From Paraburkholderia bryophila (GTDB taxonomy: Bacteria > Pseudomonadota > Gammaproteobacteria > Burkholderiales > Burkholderiaceae): a stretch of 64,000 nucleotides of DNA. Shown here piece by piece: positions 16,740 to 26,520 of this stretch. Position 1 is the stretch's first letter; each line of letters opens with the position of its first letter. The stretch lies in assembly GCF_013409255.1 (NCBI RefSeq), contig NZ_JACCAS010000001.1, positions 3,534,001 to 3,598,000 of the forward strand, read 5' to 3'. Made by a program: the position numbers and the translations under genes. The notes below the pieces were generated by a model. The model worked only from the letters and a program-made list of their open reading frames with translations. It was not told where the DNA came from and did no database searches.

Positions 16740-17528
16740 CTATTTGAAGTGGTGACTCGCCGGCATCGCGCCGGACGGCGGCGAAGCGGGCGGCTCGGGG
16801 TCGGCGGCGGTGTGCGCTCGCGCTTGCGCCTGTGGGGCAGGCGGGTTCGCGTCGACGGGCGAAGCGGCTTTCTCGAGGCAATAGCCCAGTCCCCGCACCG
16901 TAATGATACGCACGCCGCTCGGCTCGATCTTCTTGCGCAGCCGGTGAACGTAGACCTCGATCGCGTTGTTGCTGACTTCCTCGCCCCATTCGCACAGGTG
17001 ATCGACCAACTGCTCCTTCGAGACCAGCCGGCCGATCCGCTGCAGCAGCACTTCGAGCAAGCCGAGTTCGCGCGCCGACAGGTCGAGCACCTGGTCGTTG
17101 ACATGGGCGATCCTGCCCACCTGATCGAACGACAGCGAACCATGCTTCACCACGGTCGGGCCGCCGCCTGCGCCGCGCCGGGTCAGCGCCCGCACGCGCG
17201 CTTCGAGTTCGGTCAGTACGAAGGGCTTGGCCATGTAGTCATCGGCGCCGAGATCGAGGCCTTTGACGCGTTCGTCCACGCTGTCCGCGGCGGTCAGGAT
17301 CAGCACCGGCAGGTTGGAATTGCGCGCGCGCAGGCGGCGCAGCACCTCGAGTCCGGACATGCGCGGCAGGCCCAGATCGAGAATCAGCAGGTCGAAAGTT
17401 TGTACCGAAAGCGCGGTGTCGGCGTCGACGCCGTTCTTCACTAGATCAACGGCATAGGCCGATTGGCGGAGTGATCGAACCAGACCGTCCGCGAGTATGC
17501 TGTCGTCTTCGGCAATCAGAATTCGCAT
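16740..17528 (-). CDS. OmpR/PhoB-family response regulator, TctD-like
   Basis: This 262-residue protein starts at the ATG at 17528 ([10 protein letters not shown]). An alternative start 15 bp upstream would add only MGWRI-type residues. The receiver domain has the acidic pair DD at 8-9, phospho-acceptor D51 (ILDLGLP) and a conserved Lys in ADDYMAKPF. The winged-helix output domain ends at GLGYCLEKA. After it comes a Pro/Ala-rich tail of about 40 residues not needed for function in relatives. It pairs with the downstream kinase gene and is divergent from recA. Confidence 0.93.
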   Translation of the reverse strand: MRILIAEDDSILADGLVRSLRQSAYAVDLVKNGVDADTALSVQTFDLLILDLGLPRMSGLEVLRRLRARNSNLPVLILTAADSVDERVKGLDLGADDYMAKPFVLTELEARVRALTRRGAGGGPTVVKHGSLSFDQVGRIAHVNDQVLDLSARELGLLEVLLQRIGRLVSKEQLVDHLCEWGEEVSNNAIEVYVHRLRKKIEPSGVRIITVRGLGYCLEKAASPVDANPPAPQAQARAHTAADPEPPASPPSGAMPASHHFK

Positions 17529-17662
17529 GATGCGCCAGCCCACCTTGCCGGCGCCGTGAGGTGTCCCCCGGCGCGCAGCGGTCTCCGAAAATTATTGTGG
17601 GTAGTTGGGCAGCGCGACGGTAAAAATGCGTGTTCGCATGAGAATCGTGCTTGCCAAAACTA

Positions 17663-17678
17663 CTGTTTTTTTATACAG
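17663..17678. promoter_or_regulatory. LexA SOS box upstream of recA
   Basis: CTG-N10-CAG (CTGTTTTTTTATACAG), the LexA consensus spacing, lies 82 bp before the recA start. The flanking TA and GT extend the match to the E. coli type box. It implies SOS induction of recA and probably of recX. Confidence 0.85.
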
Positions 17679-17759
17679 TGTCTGAGTTTCGTGTGTTGCC
17701 ATTACCAAGTGGACGGCACACCTGCCTCAGACGCCGTTCATCATAGCAAAGGACGATTC

Positions 17760-18836
17760 ATGGAAGAAAGCAAGAAAGGCTCGGCTGGACTGACTGCTGA
17801 AAAGAGCAAGGCACTCGCTGCCGCACTCGCGCAGATCGAAAAGCAGTTCGGCAAAGGGTCGGTCATGCGGCTCGGCGCAGGTGAGGCAATCGAAGACATC
17901 CAGGTGGTTTCAACCGGATCGCTCGGTCTTGACATCGCCTTGGGCGTCGGCGGTTTGCCGCGTGGCCGTGTGGTCGAAATTTATGGCCCGGAATCGTCCG
18001 GTAAAACCACGCTGACGCTGCAAGTCATTGCCGAAATGCAGAAGATCGGCGGCACGGCGGCGTTTATCGACGCGGAACACGCGCTGGACATCCAGTACGC
18101 AAGCAAGCTTGGCGTGGACGTGAGCGAGTTGCTGGTGTCGCAGCCGGACACCGGCGAACAGGCGCTCGAAATCGCCGACGCACTGGTGCGCTCGGGCTCG
18201 ATCGACATGATCGTGATCGACTCGGTCGCGGCACTCGTGCCGAAGGCTGAAATCGAAGGTGAAATGGGCGACTCGCTGCCGGGTTTGCAAGCGCGTCTGA
18301 TGTCGCAAGCGCTGCGCAAGCTCACCGGTACGATCAAGCGTACGAACTGCCTGGTGATCTTCATCAACCAGATCCGTATGAAGATCGGCGTGATGTTCGG
18401 CAATCCGGAAACCACCACCGGTGGTAACGCGCTGAAGTTCTACGCGTCGGTGCGTCTGGACATTCGCCGTATCGGTTCGATCAAGAAGAACGACGAAGTG
18501 ATCGGCAACGAAACGCGCGTGAAGGTCGTCAAGAACAAGGTCGCGCCGCCGTTCCGCGAAGCGATTTTCGACATCCTGTATGGCGAAGGTATTTCGCGTC
18601 AGGGTGAAGTCATCGATCTGGGCGTCGCAGCCAAGATCGTCGACAAGGCTGGCGCCTGGTACAGCTACAACGGCGAACGTATCGGTCAGGGCAAGGACAA
18701 CGCGCGTGAATTCCTGCGCGAAAATCCGGAGATCGCCCGTGACATTGAAAACCGTATCCGTGAATCGCTGGGCGTGAATGCCATGGCCGACGCGGTGACG
18801 GGCGCCGGCGCTGAAGTCGCGGGCGAAGAAGAGTAA
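17760..18836 (+). CDS. recA: Recombinase RecA
   Basis: This 358-residue protein is of the expected length. The Walker A motif GPESSGKTT is at about residues 72-80. Walker B lies in [15 protein letters not shown], and loop L2 in [22 protein letters not shown]. The acidic C-terminal tail ends in GEEE. It forms ATP-dependent filaments on single-stranded DNA, catalyses strand exchange and activates LexA autocleavage. The ATG at 17760 is chosen from alignment with the typical N-terminus ([20 protein letters not shown]). An SOS box lies upstream and recX follows after 7 bp. Confidence 0.99.
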   Translation: MEESKKGSAGLTAEKSKALAAALAQIEKQFGKGSVMRLGAGEAIEDIQVVSTGSLGLDIALGVGGLPRGRVVEIYGPESSGKTTLTLQVIAEMQKIGGTAAFIDAEHALDIQYASKLGVDVSELLVSQPDTGEQALEIADALVRSGSIDMIVIDSVAALVPKAEIEGEMGDSLPGLQARLMSQALRKLTGTIKRTNCLVIFINQIRMKIGVMFGNPETTTGGNALKFYASVRLDIRRIGSIKKNDEVIGNETRVKVVKNKVAPPFREAIFDILYGEGISRQGEVIDLGVAAKIVDKAGAWYSYNGERIGQGKDNAREFLRENPEIARDIENRIRESLGVNAMADAVTGAGAEVAGEEE

Positions 18837-18843
18837 CCATTAC

Positions 18844-19557
18844 GTGATACGCAAGGGCCGACCGTTGTCTCATGCTGGACGCAGTGCGGACGGCCCGCGT
18901 GATGATCAGGACGATTCGTTTGAATCGTTCGACGCGCATGATCGCGCCGAGGGCCGTGGCTCGCGGCGCGCACCGTCTAAATCTTCCCCGCCTTCCGGTT
19001 CGGATCCCTTCGAAACCGCTGAGGTTGCCGAATTTACCGAGGCGACCTATAGCCGCTCACGTCGCCAGCCAGGCGAAGCGAAGCCGGAGCAGGACGAAGC
19101 CAAAAACTCCAAACGCCCAGCCCGTTCGCTGAAAGGACGCGCGCTCGGCTATCTCTCTCGCCGCGAATACAGCCGTACCGAACTCGCGCGCAAGCTCAAA
19201 CCGTTCGTCGAAGAAACCGATTCGCTCGACACGCTGCTCGATCAGTTGGAAGCCGAAAACTGGCTGTCCAACTCGCGTTTCGCCGAAAGCCTGATTCACC
19301 GCCGCTCGTCGCGTCTCGGCGCCAGTCGGATCCTCGGTGAATTGAAGCAGCACGCGGTCGACCCGACGCTCGTCGAAGACGCCAAGGCGCAATTGCGTGA
19401 GACCGAGTTCGTGCGCGCCCAGGCCGTTTGGCAGAAAAAATTCGGCCAGCTTCCCGAAACGCCCGCCGAGCGGGCCAAGCAGCAGCGCTTTCTGGCATCG
19501 CGCGGTTTTTCGGGTGCAACCATCGGCAAAATCCTCAGAGGCATCGACGAGGAGTAG
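18844..19557 (+). CDS. recX: RecX, RecA-modulating regulatory protein
   Basis: This 237-residue protein probably starts at a GTG 7 bp after the recA stop. The first 85 residues are charged and low complexity, longer than usual. The C-terminal 150 residues hold the RecX helical repeats: ALGYLSRREYSRTELARKL, WLSNSRFAESLIHRRSSRLG and FLASRGFSGATIGKILRG. RecX binds RecA filaments and limits their extension. Co-transcription with recA implies SOS regulation. An internal start giving the shorter canonical protein cannot be excluded. Confidence 0.93.
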   Translation: MIRKGRPLSHAGRSADGPRDDQDDSFESFDAHDRAEGRGSRRAPSKSSPPSGSDPFETAEVAEFTEATYSRSRRQPGEAKPEQDEAKNSKRPARSLKGRALGYLSRREYSRTELARKLKPFVEETDSLDTLLDQLEAENWLSNSRFAESLIHRRSSRLGASRILGELKQHAVDPTLVEDAKAQLRETEFVRAQAVWQKKFGQLPETPAERAKQQRFLASRGFSGATIGKILRGIDEE

Positions 19558-19746
19558 GGGAGCAACCCGCCACCGTCACCTGCCAACCGCTCGCCGAATC
19601 ACGCCAAATCACGCCGCAAGAAGCCTCTTCGAGATAGCGCTTAACCCGCTCAGCCGCACGCCGGGCGGGCCTGCGCATTCCGGCCTGTACCAAATACCCA
19701 GTATGCTAAAATTCATGGGTTTTCCAATCCGGCCTTTCCTTCCCGC

Positions 19747-20487
19747 ATGCCGCTCTCCCCGCCAGTGTCCCGTCAGTTGCGGCATCGTCGCGCAATCAGA
19801 GCGGAAGCCTATGAGCGAGCCGATGGCCTGTGGGATGTGGAAGCGTGCTTGACCGACGAAAAACCGCGCGACGTGCTGCTTGCGTCGGGCGTCCGGCCCA
19901 ATGGTCAGCCGATCCATGAACTCTGGCTTCGCATCACCATCGATCGCAAGCTCAATGTCGTCAACGCCGAGGCGTCGTCCGACTGGGTGCCCTATCCAGG
20001 GTTATGCCAGGTCAGCAATCCCGCCTACCGTGCCCTCATCGGGCTCAATCTACGTCAAAACTTCCGCCGTGAGGCTGCCCGTTTGCTCGGTGGCACGGAG
20101 GGTTGCACCCATCTCACCGAGTTGTGCGCAATCCTGCCGACCGCCGCGATTCAGGCATTCGCGGGCGAGGTGTGGAGCACCGGTGACAGCGCGAAAGGCG
20201 CGAAAGCCAGTTCAGGAAACGAATCGCCTGACGGCTCGAACGAGCATTCCAACGACAAACCGCCATTCCAGTTGGGACGCTGCCACGCGCTGCGTTTCGA
20301 CGGCGAGGCGGTGCAGCAGTTTTATCCGCGCTGGTATGGCCACGCACCGCGTTCGGCGGAACGCGTGGCATCGTCAGGCGACGGGGCAGTCCGCCAGACA
20401 GGTAAGGGCGGCAACGCGTCCGGCATGAACGACGGCAGCGGAAACGAAGTTCAATCCAACTCTCAGACTGAAGGGAATCACGCATGA
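19747..20487 (+). CDS. DUF2889-family protein
   Basis: This 246-residue protein contains the DUF2889 pattern in its first 140 residues: [29 protein letters not shown], then [20 protein letters not shown], then GCTHLTEL. The last 100 residues are Ser/Gly/Asn-rich and look disordered. The function of the family is unknown. Its stop overlaps the sucC start (ATGA), so translation of the two is probably coupled. AT-rich sequence with a TATGCT -10-like element at 19702-19707 precedes it. Confidence 0.85.
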   Translation: MPLSPPVSRQLRHRRAIRAEAYERADGLWDVEACLTDEKPRDVLLASGVRPNGQPIHELWLRITIDRKLNVVNAEASSDWVPYPGLCQVSNPAYRALIGLNLRQNFRREAARLLGGTEGCTHLTELCAILPTAAIQAFAGEVWSTGDSAKGAKASSGNESPDGSNEHSNDKPPFQLGRCHALRFDGEAVQQFYPRWYGHAPRSAERVASSGDGAVRQTGKGGNASGMNDGSGNEVQSNSQTEGNHA

Positions 20488-21653
20488 AGATTCACGAGTA
20501 CCAGGGTAAGGAAATCCTGCGGAAATTCGGCGTCGCGGTACCGCGCGGCAAGCCGGTCTTCTCGGTGGATGATGCGGTCAAGGCCGCGGAAGAGCTCGGC
20601 GGCCCGGTATGGGTCGTGAAGGCTCAGATCCACGCGGGTGGCCGTGGCAAGGGCGGCGGCGTGAAGGTCGCCAAGTCGCTGGAACAGGTTCGTGAGTTCT
20701 CGAACCAGATCCTCGGCATGCAGCTCGTCACGCACCAGACCGGTCCGGAAGGCCAGAAGGTGAATCGTCTGCTGATCGAAGAAGGCGCTGACATCAAGAA
20801 GGAACTGTATGTCGGCCTGGTGATCGATCGCGTTACGCAGAAGATCGTCGTGATGGCATCGAGCGAAGGCGGCATGGACGTCGAAGAAGTCGCGGAAAAG
20901 ACGCCCGAGCTGATCCACAAGATCGCTGTCGATCCGGCAACGGGTCTGAAAGACGCCGAAGCCGACGAGCTGGCCACGAAGATCGGCGTGCCCGCCGCTT
21001 CGCTGCCGCAAGCCCGTTCGATCCTGCAAGGCCTGTACAAGGCATTCTGGGAAACCGACGCGTCGCTCGCCGAAATCAACCCGCTGATCCTGACCGGCGA
21101 CGGCAAGGTCATCGCGTTGGACGCCAAGTTCAACTTCGATTCGAACGCGCTGTTCCGTCATCCGGAAATCGTCGCGTATCGCGATATCGACGAAGAAGAT
21201 CCGGCTGAAGTCGAAGCGTCGAAGTTCGACCTCGCGTACATCTCGCTCGACGGCAACATCGGCTGCCTCGTGAACGGCGCAGGCCTCGCAATGGCAACGA
21301 TGGACACCATCAAGCTGTTCGGCGGCGAACCGGCGAACTTCCTGGACGTGGGCGGTGGCGCCACGACCGAGAAGGTCACGGAAGCGTTCAAGATCATGCT
21401 GAAGAACCCGAACCTGACCGCGATCCTGGTCAACATTTTCGGCGGCATCATGCGCTGCGACGTGATCGCGGAAGGCGTGATCGCGGCGTCGAAGGCCGTG
21501 TCGCTGAAGGTGCCGCTCGTGGTCCGCATGAAGGGCACGAACGAAGACCTGGGCAAGAAGATGCTCGCTGAATCCGGTCTGCCGATCATTGCGGCGGACA
21601 GCATGGAAGAAGCGGCTCAGAAGGTCGTCGCGGCTGCATCGGGCAAGGCGTAA
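20484..21653 (+). CDS. sucC: Succinyl-CoA synthetase (ADP-forming) beta subunit
   Basis: This 389-residue protein is of the standard length. The ATP-grasp domain begins [17 protein letters not shown] and holds [14 protein letters not shown] for nucleotide binding. The C-terminal CoA-ligase-type domain contains [15 protein letters not shown]. It converts succinyl-CoA to succinate with substrate-level phosphorylation in the TCA cycle, as a heterotetramer with SucD. It overlaps the preceding DUF2889 gene by 4 bp and is followed by sucD after 142 bp. Confidence 0.98.
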   Translation: MKIHEYQGKEILRKFGVAVPRGKPVFSVDDAVKAAEELGGPVWVVKAQIHAGGRGKGGGVKVAKSLEQVREFSNQILGMQLVTHQTGPEGQKVNRLLIEEGADIKKELYVGLVIDRVTQKIVVMASSEGGMDVEEVAEKTPELIHKIAVDPATGLKDAEADELATKIGVPAASLPQARSILQGLYKAFWETDASLAEINPLILTGDGKVIALDAKFNFDSNALFRHPEIVAYRDIDEEDPAEVEASKFDLAYISLDGNIGCLVNGAGLAMATMDTIKLFGGEPANFLDVGGGATTEKVTEAFKIMLKNPNLTAILVNIFGGIMRCDVIAEGVIAASKAVSLKVPLVVRMKGTNEDLGKKMLAESGLPIIAADSMEEAAQKVVAAASGKA

Positions 21654-21795
21654 GCCTCGTCCCACGGCGGCTTTTGCCACGGGCTTTTGCCAAGATTAAC
21701 CAGGCATTACGAATGGCGGCGCGTGAGTGACGCGGGCGGAGAACATCCCGCCGCGCGGCGCAACAGCGCGACGCCAAACGAACAGAGGTCAATAC

Positions 21796-22677
21796 ATGTC
21801 GATTCTGATTAACAAAGACACCAAGGTCATCACGCAGGGCATTACCGGCAAGACCGGTCAGTTCCATACGCGTGCTTGCCGTGAATATGCAAACGGCCGC
21901 GAAGCGTACGTTGCAGGCGTGAACCCGAAGAAGGCCGGCGAAGATTTCGAAGGCATTCCTATCTACGCTAGCGTCGCTGAAGCCAAGGCTGAAACGGGCG
22001 CGACCGTGTCGGTGATTTACGTTCCGCCGGCAGGCGCTGCTGCTGCGATCTGGGAAGCGGTCGAAGCTGACCTGGACCTGGCGATCTGTATCACGGAAGG
22101 CATTCCTGTCCGTGACATGATCGAGCTCAAGGCACGTATGCGCGCGAAGAACAGCAAGACGCTGCTGCTCGGACCGAACTGCCCGGGCACGATCACGCCG
22201 GACGAACTGAAGATCGGCATCATGCCGGGTCACATCCACCGCAAGGGCCGTATCGGCGTCGTGTCGCGTTCGGGCACGCTGACGTACGAAGCAGTCGGTC
22301 AATTGACGGCGATCGGCCTCGGCCAGTCGTCGGCAGTCGGTATCGGCGGCGACCCGATCAACGGGCTGAAGCACATCGACGTGATGAAGATGTTCAACGA
22401 CGATCCGGAAACGGACGCCGTCATCATGATCGGCGAGATCGGTGGTCCGGACGAAGCGAATGCCGCCGAGTGGATCAAGGACAACATGAAGAAGCCGGTG
22501 GTTGGCTTCATCGCCGGTGTGACGGCGCCTCCGGGCAAGCGCATGGGCCACGCCGGCGCGCTGATCTCGGGCGGTGCGGATACGGCCGAAGCGAAGCTGG
22601 AAATCATGGAAGCCTGCGGTATCACGGTCACGAAGAACCCGTCGGAAATGGCGCGTCTTCTGAAGGCGATGCTGTAA
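21796..22677 (+). CDS. sucD: Succinyl-CoA synthetase alpha subunit
   Basis: This 293-residue protein starts at the ATG at 21796 (SILINKDTKVITQGITGKTG). The CoA-binding domain carries the GITGKTGQFH loop. The phosphohistidine lies in GKRMGHAGALISGG near the C-terminus, as expected for SucD. It pairs with sucC upstream and is terminated by hairpins at 22688-22712 and 22751-22787. An in-frame extension to 21727 is rejected because it adds non-family residues. Confidence 0.98.
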   Translation: MSILINKDTKVITQGITGKTGQFHTRACREYANGREAYVAGVNPKKAGEDFEGIPIYASVAEAKAETGATVSVIYVPPAGAAAAIWEAVEADLDLAICITEGIPVRDMIELKARMRAKNSKTLLLGPNCPGTITPDELKIGIMPGHIHRKGRIGVVSRSGTLTYEAVGQLTAIGLGQSSAVGIGGDPINGLKHIDVMKMFNDDPETDAVIMIGEIGGPDEANAAEWIKDNMKKPVVGFIAGVTAPPGKRMGHAGALISGGADTAEAKLEIMEACGITVTKNPSEMARLLKAML

Positions 22678-22687
22678 TACCAAAATT

Positions 22688-22712
22688 CGCGCGCTGTAAG
22701 GGCGCGTTTTTT
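22688..22712 (+). terminator. Terminator of sucCD
   Basis: A CGCGC/GCGCG stem with a short loop and six T residues, 11 bp after the sucD stop. Confidence 0.75.
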
Positions 22713-22750
22713 GATACGCTTACGGGACCCTTTCGTGAGCGTGCGGTTTC

Positions 22751-22787
22751 AAAAAAAGCGGGGGAGTGCAAACTCCTCCGCTTTTTT
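22751..22787 (+). terminator. Second terminator/hairpin between sucD and terC (bidirectional)
   Basis: An 11-bp stem AGCGGGGGAGT/ACTCCTCCGCT with one G-T pair is flanked by seven A on the left and six T on the right. It ends 36 bp before the terC start, so terC must be transcribed from a promoter inside or after it, or by read-through. Confidence 0.8.
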
Positions 22788-22822
22788 ATTGGCTGTGCGC
22801 CAGACTTCCTGGCCTTTCGTCC

Positions 22823-23527
22823 ATGCTCGAGTTTTTCGCCACGCTCCATTGGGGCGCCGTCATCCAGATCATCGTGATCGACATCCTGCTGGGTGGCGAT
22901 AACGCAGTTGTCATCGCATTGGCTTGCCGTAACCTGCCGGCGTCCCAGCGCACCAGGGGCGTGTTGTGGGGCACGGCCGGCGCAATCGTGCTGCGCGTTG
23001 CGCTGATCGCGTTCGCGGTCGCGCTGCTCGACGTGCCGCTGCTGAAGTTCGCGGGCGGCCTGCTGCTGTTGTGGATCGGCGTGCGTCTGATGGCGCCCGC
23101 GCACGACGCGCATGAGAACGTCAAACCGGCCGACAAGCTGTTGTCGGCGATCAAGACCATCATCGTCGCGGATGCGGTGATGAGCCTCGACAACGTGATC
23201 GCGATTGCCGGCGCGGCGGAGGCGGCCGATCCGGAACACCGGCTCGCGCTGGTGATCTTCGGCCTGATCGTGAGCATTCCGCTGATCGTGTGGGGCAGCC
23301 AGCTGGTGCTGAAGCTGCTCGACCGTTTTCCGATCGTTATCACGCTCGGCGCGGCCTTGCTGGGGTGGATCGCGGGCGGTTTGATCGTCAACGATCCGGC
23401 TGGCGACCGGTGGCCGATTCTCGATACGCCGTTGGCCGAATACGGCATGAGCATCGCGGGTGCGTTGTTCGTCGTGATTCTGGGTTATCTGCTCAAGCGG
23501 CGTAACGCCAACCGCGCCAGTGCATAG
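22823..23527 (+). CDS. TerC-family integral membrane protein
   Basis: This 234-residue protein has about seven hydrophobic helices. TerC signatures are present: DILLGGDNAVVIALACRNLP near the N-terminus and VADAVMSLDNVIAIAGAA in the middle, each with conserved acidic residues in a membrane segment. TerC/YjbE proteins are linked to metal (Mn or tellurite) handling, often at the point of membrane-protein metalation; the exact ion is uncertain. The start at 22823 is chosen over 22766 because it begins directly at the family N-terminus (LEFFATLHWGAV). Confidence 0.9.
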   Translation: MLEFFATLHWGAVIQIIVIDILLGGDNAVVIALACRNLPASQRTRGVLWGTAGAIVLRVALIAFAVALLDVPLLKFAGGLLLLWIGVRLMAPAHDAHENVKPADKLLSAIKTIIVADAVMSLDNVIAIAGAAEAADPEHRLALVIFGLIVSIPLIVWGSQLVLKLLDRFPIVITLGAALLGWIAGGLIVNDPAGDRWPILDTPLAEYGMSIAGALFVVILGYLLKRRNANRASA

Positions 23528-23608
23528 CGCATAAACGCAGAGCACGTGGCATGCAACGTTAGCCATTCGGCTGACTGTGAGCCGCGGGCGCCTCTCGCTA
23601 CGATAGAA

Positions 23609-23642
23609 ACGCCTGTCCCCGATCCGTGGGGCAGGCGTTTTT
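23609..23642 (+). terminator. Terminator after terC
   Basis: An ACGCCTG/CAGGCGT 7-bp stem extended by CCCC/GGGG across a one-base bulge, followed by five T residues. It lies just before the pilin gene's ribosome-binding site. Confidence 0.75.
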
Positions 23643-23660
23643 CGTTTCAGGAGTCTGCCC

Positions 23661-24284
23661 ATGAACGTTACCTTGCCGTGTTCCCCTTATTCTCAATCCT
23701 CGCTGCCCCCGCGTTTTACGCTTGAGCGAGCGCGCTGGTCCGCGCGTCTCGCGCGTGCCTGCCGCCGCCTCGGGCTCGGCTTCACGCTGATCGAACTGAT
23801 GATCGTGCTGGCGATCGTCGGCGTGATCGCTGCGTATGCGATTCCCGCGTATCAGGACTATCTCGCGCGTAGCCGCGTCGGCGAAGGCTTGTCGCTGGCG
23901 ACCTCCGCGCGTCTCGCCGTCGCTGAAAACGCGGCGAGCGGCAGCACGTTCAGCGGCGGGTATGCATCGCCGCCCGCCACCCGCAACGTCGAGTCGGTTC
24001 GCGTCGACGACGACACCGGTCAGATCACCGTCGCGTTCACCACGCGCGTGGCGCCCGCGGGGTCGAACACGCTGACGCTGGTGCCGTCGGTACCGGACAA
24101 TGCCGATGCACCGACCGCGCGCATCGCGTTGAGCAAGGGTTCGATGCAGGCAGGCGCGCTCACGTGGGAGTGTTTCGCCGGCGGCAAAGCGGCCTCGTCG
24201 TTGCCGGCGCCGGGCGCAGGACCGGCTCCGACTGAAGCGTCCACGCTGTCAGCGAATCTCGCACCGCCCGAGTGCCGTTCATGA
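23661..24284 (+). CDS. pilA: Type IV pilin (PilA-like) with a 40-residue leader
   Basis: This 207-residue prepilin carries the class III signal [20 protein letters not shown]. Cleavage is expected between G40 and F41, giving mature Phe1 and Glu5. The leader is unusually long (40 residues, Arg-rich); no in-frame ATG or GTG nearer the cleavage site was found. The ATG has an AGGAG site 8 bases upstream. The mature domain (about 167 residues) holds a Cys in LTWECFAGG and one near the end (PPECRS), likely the pilin disulphide loop. It is followed by a PglL-type O-glycosyltransferase, so this pilin is probably glycosylated. It could be a major or minor pilin. Confidence 0.88.
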   Translation: MNVTLPCSPYSQSSLPPRFTLERARWSARLARACRRLGLGFTLIELMIVLAIVGVIAAYAIPAYQDYLARSRVGEGLSLATSARLAVAENAASGSTFSGGYASPPATRNVESVRVDDDTGQITVAFTTRVAPAGSNTLTLVPSVPDNADAPTARIALSKGSMQAGALTWECFAGGKAASSLPAPGAGPAPTEASTLSANLAPPECRS

Positions 24285-24420
24285 GGTGTAGCGCGAGTCG
24301 TCGGATGAGTAGCCGACCGCACGTAAAAGGCTGATTTTCGGGATATTTCAGCCCGGCCGGCGCACAGCAGGAGGATTTTTTTGTATAGTGCGCCGGTTGC
24401 TGACGCCCACCGGTTACTCG

Positions 24421-26205
24421 ATGCCCACCCCATTCGCGCGCTACCTTTCACTCATTCTGTTGGCCCTTGCGTTGATGCTGCCTTATGCAGTCGTCAACCA
24501 TACGTATCCGATTCCGACCTTCTACGCCGAATTCACGGCGCTGGCGTTGCATCTGCTGACCGGTGCGGGCGTCGTGCTGATGGTGGCGAGCGCCAGGCCG
24601 CGCGTCACGTTCGCGTCGCCGGTCGTTGCGCTGGTGCCGTTGCTGTTCGGCCTGGTCGTCGTGGCGCAATCGGTGTTGCTGCCGGTCACGCAACCGTCGA
24701 TGAACTGGCTCGGCGGCGGCTTCCTGCTGGCGGCTTTCATGGCGGTGCACGCCGGCTACGGCTTCGCGCGCGTCAAGCTCGACGAAACCGCGCTGCGCTG
24801 GGCAGCGGGCGCGTTGATTCTCGGTGGGTTGTTTGCGGTGTTCTGTCAGGTGATCCAGTTGTTTCACCTCGAGACGCGCGTGTCGCCGTTCGTGGTGGCG
24901 TACAACATTACTGTCGAGCGTCGGCCGTTCGGCAATATGGCGCAGGCGAATCACCTCGCCACGTACATTGCCTTCGCAATGGCCGGCGCGCTGTTCCTCG
25001 TGCAGACGCGACGCATTGCCGTCAGCATCTGGTTCCTCGTATCGACGATCTTCGCGGTGGGTCTCGCGCTGACCGTGTCGCGCGGACCGTGGCTGCAAAT
25101 GGGCGTGATCGTGGTCGCGGGTTTCTGGATGGCGTTCGCGCAGACGCGCAGCGAGCCGCTGCTTCGACGCAGCAACCGACAATGGCTCGTGCCGATCGTG
25201 CTGGCGCTGTTGTTCGTCGTGGTCAACGCGCTGATCCGCTGGGCCAACGTGCGCTATCACTTGGAGCTGGGTCAGTCCGCGGCAGAGCGCTTCAAAGACG
25301 CCGGTCAGATCGCTCCGCGCCTCGCGCTGTGGAAATACGGCTGGACGATGTTCAAGACGCATCCGCTGCTGGGTGTCGGCTGGGGCGAGTTTCCGAGTTA
25401 CCAGTTCGCGCTGGCGAAGAACCTCGGTGGCGTCGAAATCGCCAATAACTCGCACGACATCTTCGTCGACCTGCTGGCGAAAACCGGTTTGATCGGCTTC
25501 GCAATCGTGCTGTTCGGCCTGGTCACCTGGCTGCTGCGTGTGGTGCGCGCGCCGCACAGCGCGGGCCGGGTGTTTGGCATCTCACTGATCGGCGTGCTGG
25601 TGATGCACGCGCTGGTCGAATATCCGCAGCAGTACATGTTCTTCCTGCTGCCGGCCATGTTCGTGTTCGGCTTGCTGGAAACCCGCTCGCTGCGGCTCGT
25701 GCCCGCGCGCCTGTCGTTCGGCGCGTTTGTCGTGGTGGTGTTCGGTGGGCTGGCCGCGCTGTATCCGGTGTATCGCGACTATGCGCGCGCCGAGGTGCTG
25801 TATTACGGCTCGCGTCCTGCCGAGCAGTATCGTGCAGACCCGTCGTTCCTGTTTCAGGCGTGGGGCGAATATGGTCTCGCGACGTTGCTGCCGATGAACT
25901 CGATGGATCTGCAGCACAAGCTCGCGATGCATCGTCAGGCGCTGGCGTTGCTGCCGGGTGAAACCGTGCTGCGCCGTTATGCGGTGTTGCAGGCGTTGAG
26001 CGGCGATACAGCGGGGGCGTTCGATACGGTTGAGCGCCTGAAGATTTTCGCGCTGGAGTTGAACGACTGGCCGTCGCAGTTGGGCTACCTGTACGAACTG
26101 TGCGACGAACAGAAGACGCTGGTGGGCTTCAAGGCGGAACTGATGAAGCGCTATGGTGAGCCGCCGAGCAACGTCAATCAGGACGATGATAGCGACGACG
26201 ATTGA
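24421..26205 (+). CDS. pglL: PglL-type pilin/protein O-oligosaccharyltransferase (Wzy_C family)
   Basis: This roughly 594-residue protein has about a dozen hydrophobic helices up to residue 440, then a soluble C-terminal region ending in an acidic tail. The segment NHTYPIPTFYAEFTALAL resembles the start of PglL-like ligases. FGNMAQANHLATYIAF and LTVSRGPWLQ match the Wzy_C/O-antigen ligase domain, and the large loop has GVGWGEFPSYQF and NNSHDIFVDLLAKTGLIG, including the conserved His. It should transfer lipid-linked glycans to Ser/Thr of periplasmic proteins, probably the adjacent pilin. A GTG at 24388 with AGGAGG 13 bases upstream is an alternative start adding 11 residues. Confidence 0.88.
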   Translation: MPTPFARYLSLILLALALMLPYAVVNHTYPIPTFYAEFTALALHLLTGAGVVLMVASARPRVTFASPVVALVPLLFGLVVVAQSVLLPVTQPSMNWLGGGFLLAAFMAVHAGYGFARVKLDETALRWAAGALILGGLFAVFCQVIQLFHLETRVSPFVVAYNITVERRPFGNMAQANHLATYIAFAMAGALFLVQTRRIAVSIWFLVSTIFAVGLALTVSRGPWLQMGVIVVAGFWMAFAQTRSEPLLRRSNRQWLVPIVLALLFVVVNALIRWANVRYHLELGQSAAERFKDAGQIAPRLALWKYGWTMFKTHPLLGVGWGEFPSYQFALAKNLGGVEIANNSHDIFVDLLAKTGLIGFAIVLFGLVTWLLRVVRAPHSAGRVFGISLIGVLVMHALVEYPQQYMFFLLPAMFVFGLLETRSLRLVPARLSFGAFVVVVFGGLAALYPVYRDYARAEVLYYGSRPAEQYRADPSFLFQAWGEYGLATLLPMNSMDLQHKLAMHRQALALLPGETVLRRYAVLQALSGDTAGAFDTVERLKIFALELNDWPSQLGYLYELCDEQKTLVGFKAELMKRYGEPPSNVNQDDDSDDD

Positions 26206-26520
26206 GTCGTCGCGTTAGCTCATCGAATTTGAAAAAGGTGGAGTGGATGGTGACGAGAGCCGTGCAGATCGTCATCAACCCGCCACCCAATCTCCCGACT
26301 TCCCACCGTGCTTTTCGAGCACGCGCACATCGGTGATCGTCATCCCCCGATCCACCGCCTTGCACATGAGGCTGGAAGCTGTAGGTAGTTGATTTGAAAA
26401 GAGTTGGTCGCCTGATTCGCCCTGCTTCTGCCAGAGTGAATGGGACGCTAGTGGGCCACCTGAAGCAGCCCAGCGACAGGCTAAATCAGGCGGCAATTCT
26501 AAGCAAAGGGCTACCTGACC
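26206..26520. other. Gene-free interval holding the displaced moaC 3' end
   Basis: Besides the 90-bp moaC remnant at 26279-26368, the remaining sequence (26369-26520), inside the element, encodes nothing convincing. A short ORF that includes the remnant reads 30 MoaC residues and then stops. Confidence 0.7.
26279..26368 (-). repeat. Distal attachment-site copy: displaced original 3' end of moaC
   Basis: It matches 29292-29381 at 85 of 90 positions. All five differences are synonymous in the MoaC frame, so both copies read from MCKAVDRG to GDWVAG. Here a stop follows directly, suggesting that the ancestral MoaC ended at this point. An 18-bp identical block (TCCACCGCCTTGCACATG) at the codon-30 end and a 26-bp identical block at the gene end are the candidate crossover cores. 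Confidence 0.88.

Noticed and set aside
26275..26496. A short ORF that ends with 30 MoaC residues
   Set aside because: It is the displaced 3' end of moaC fused to unrelated upstream codons, not an independent gene.
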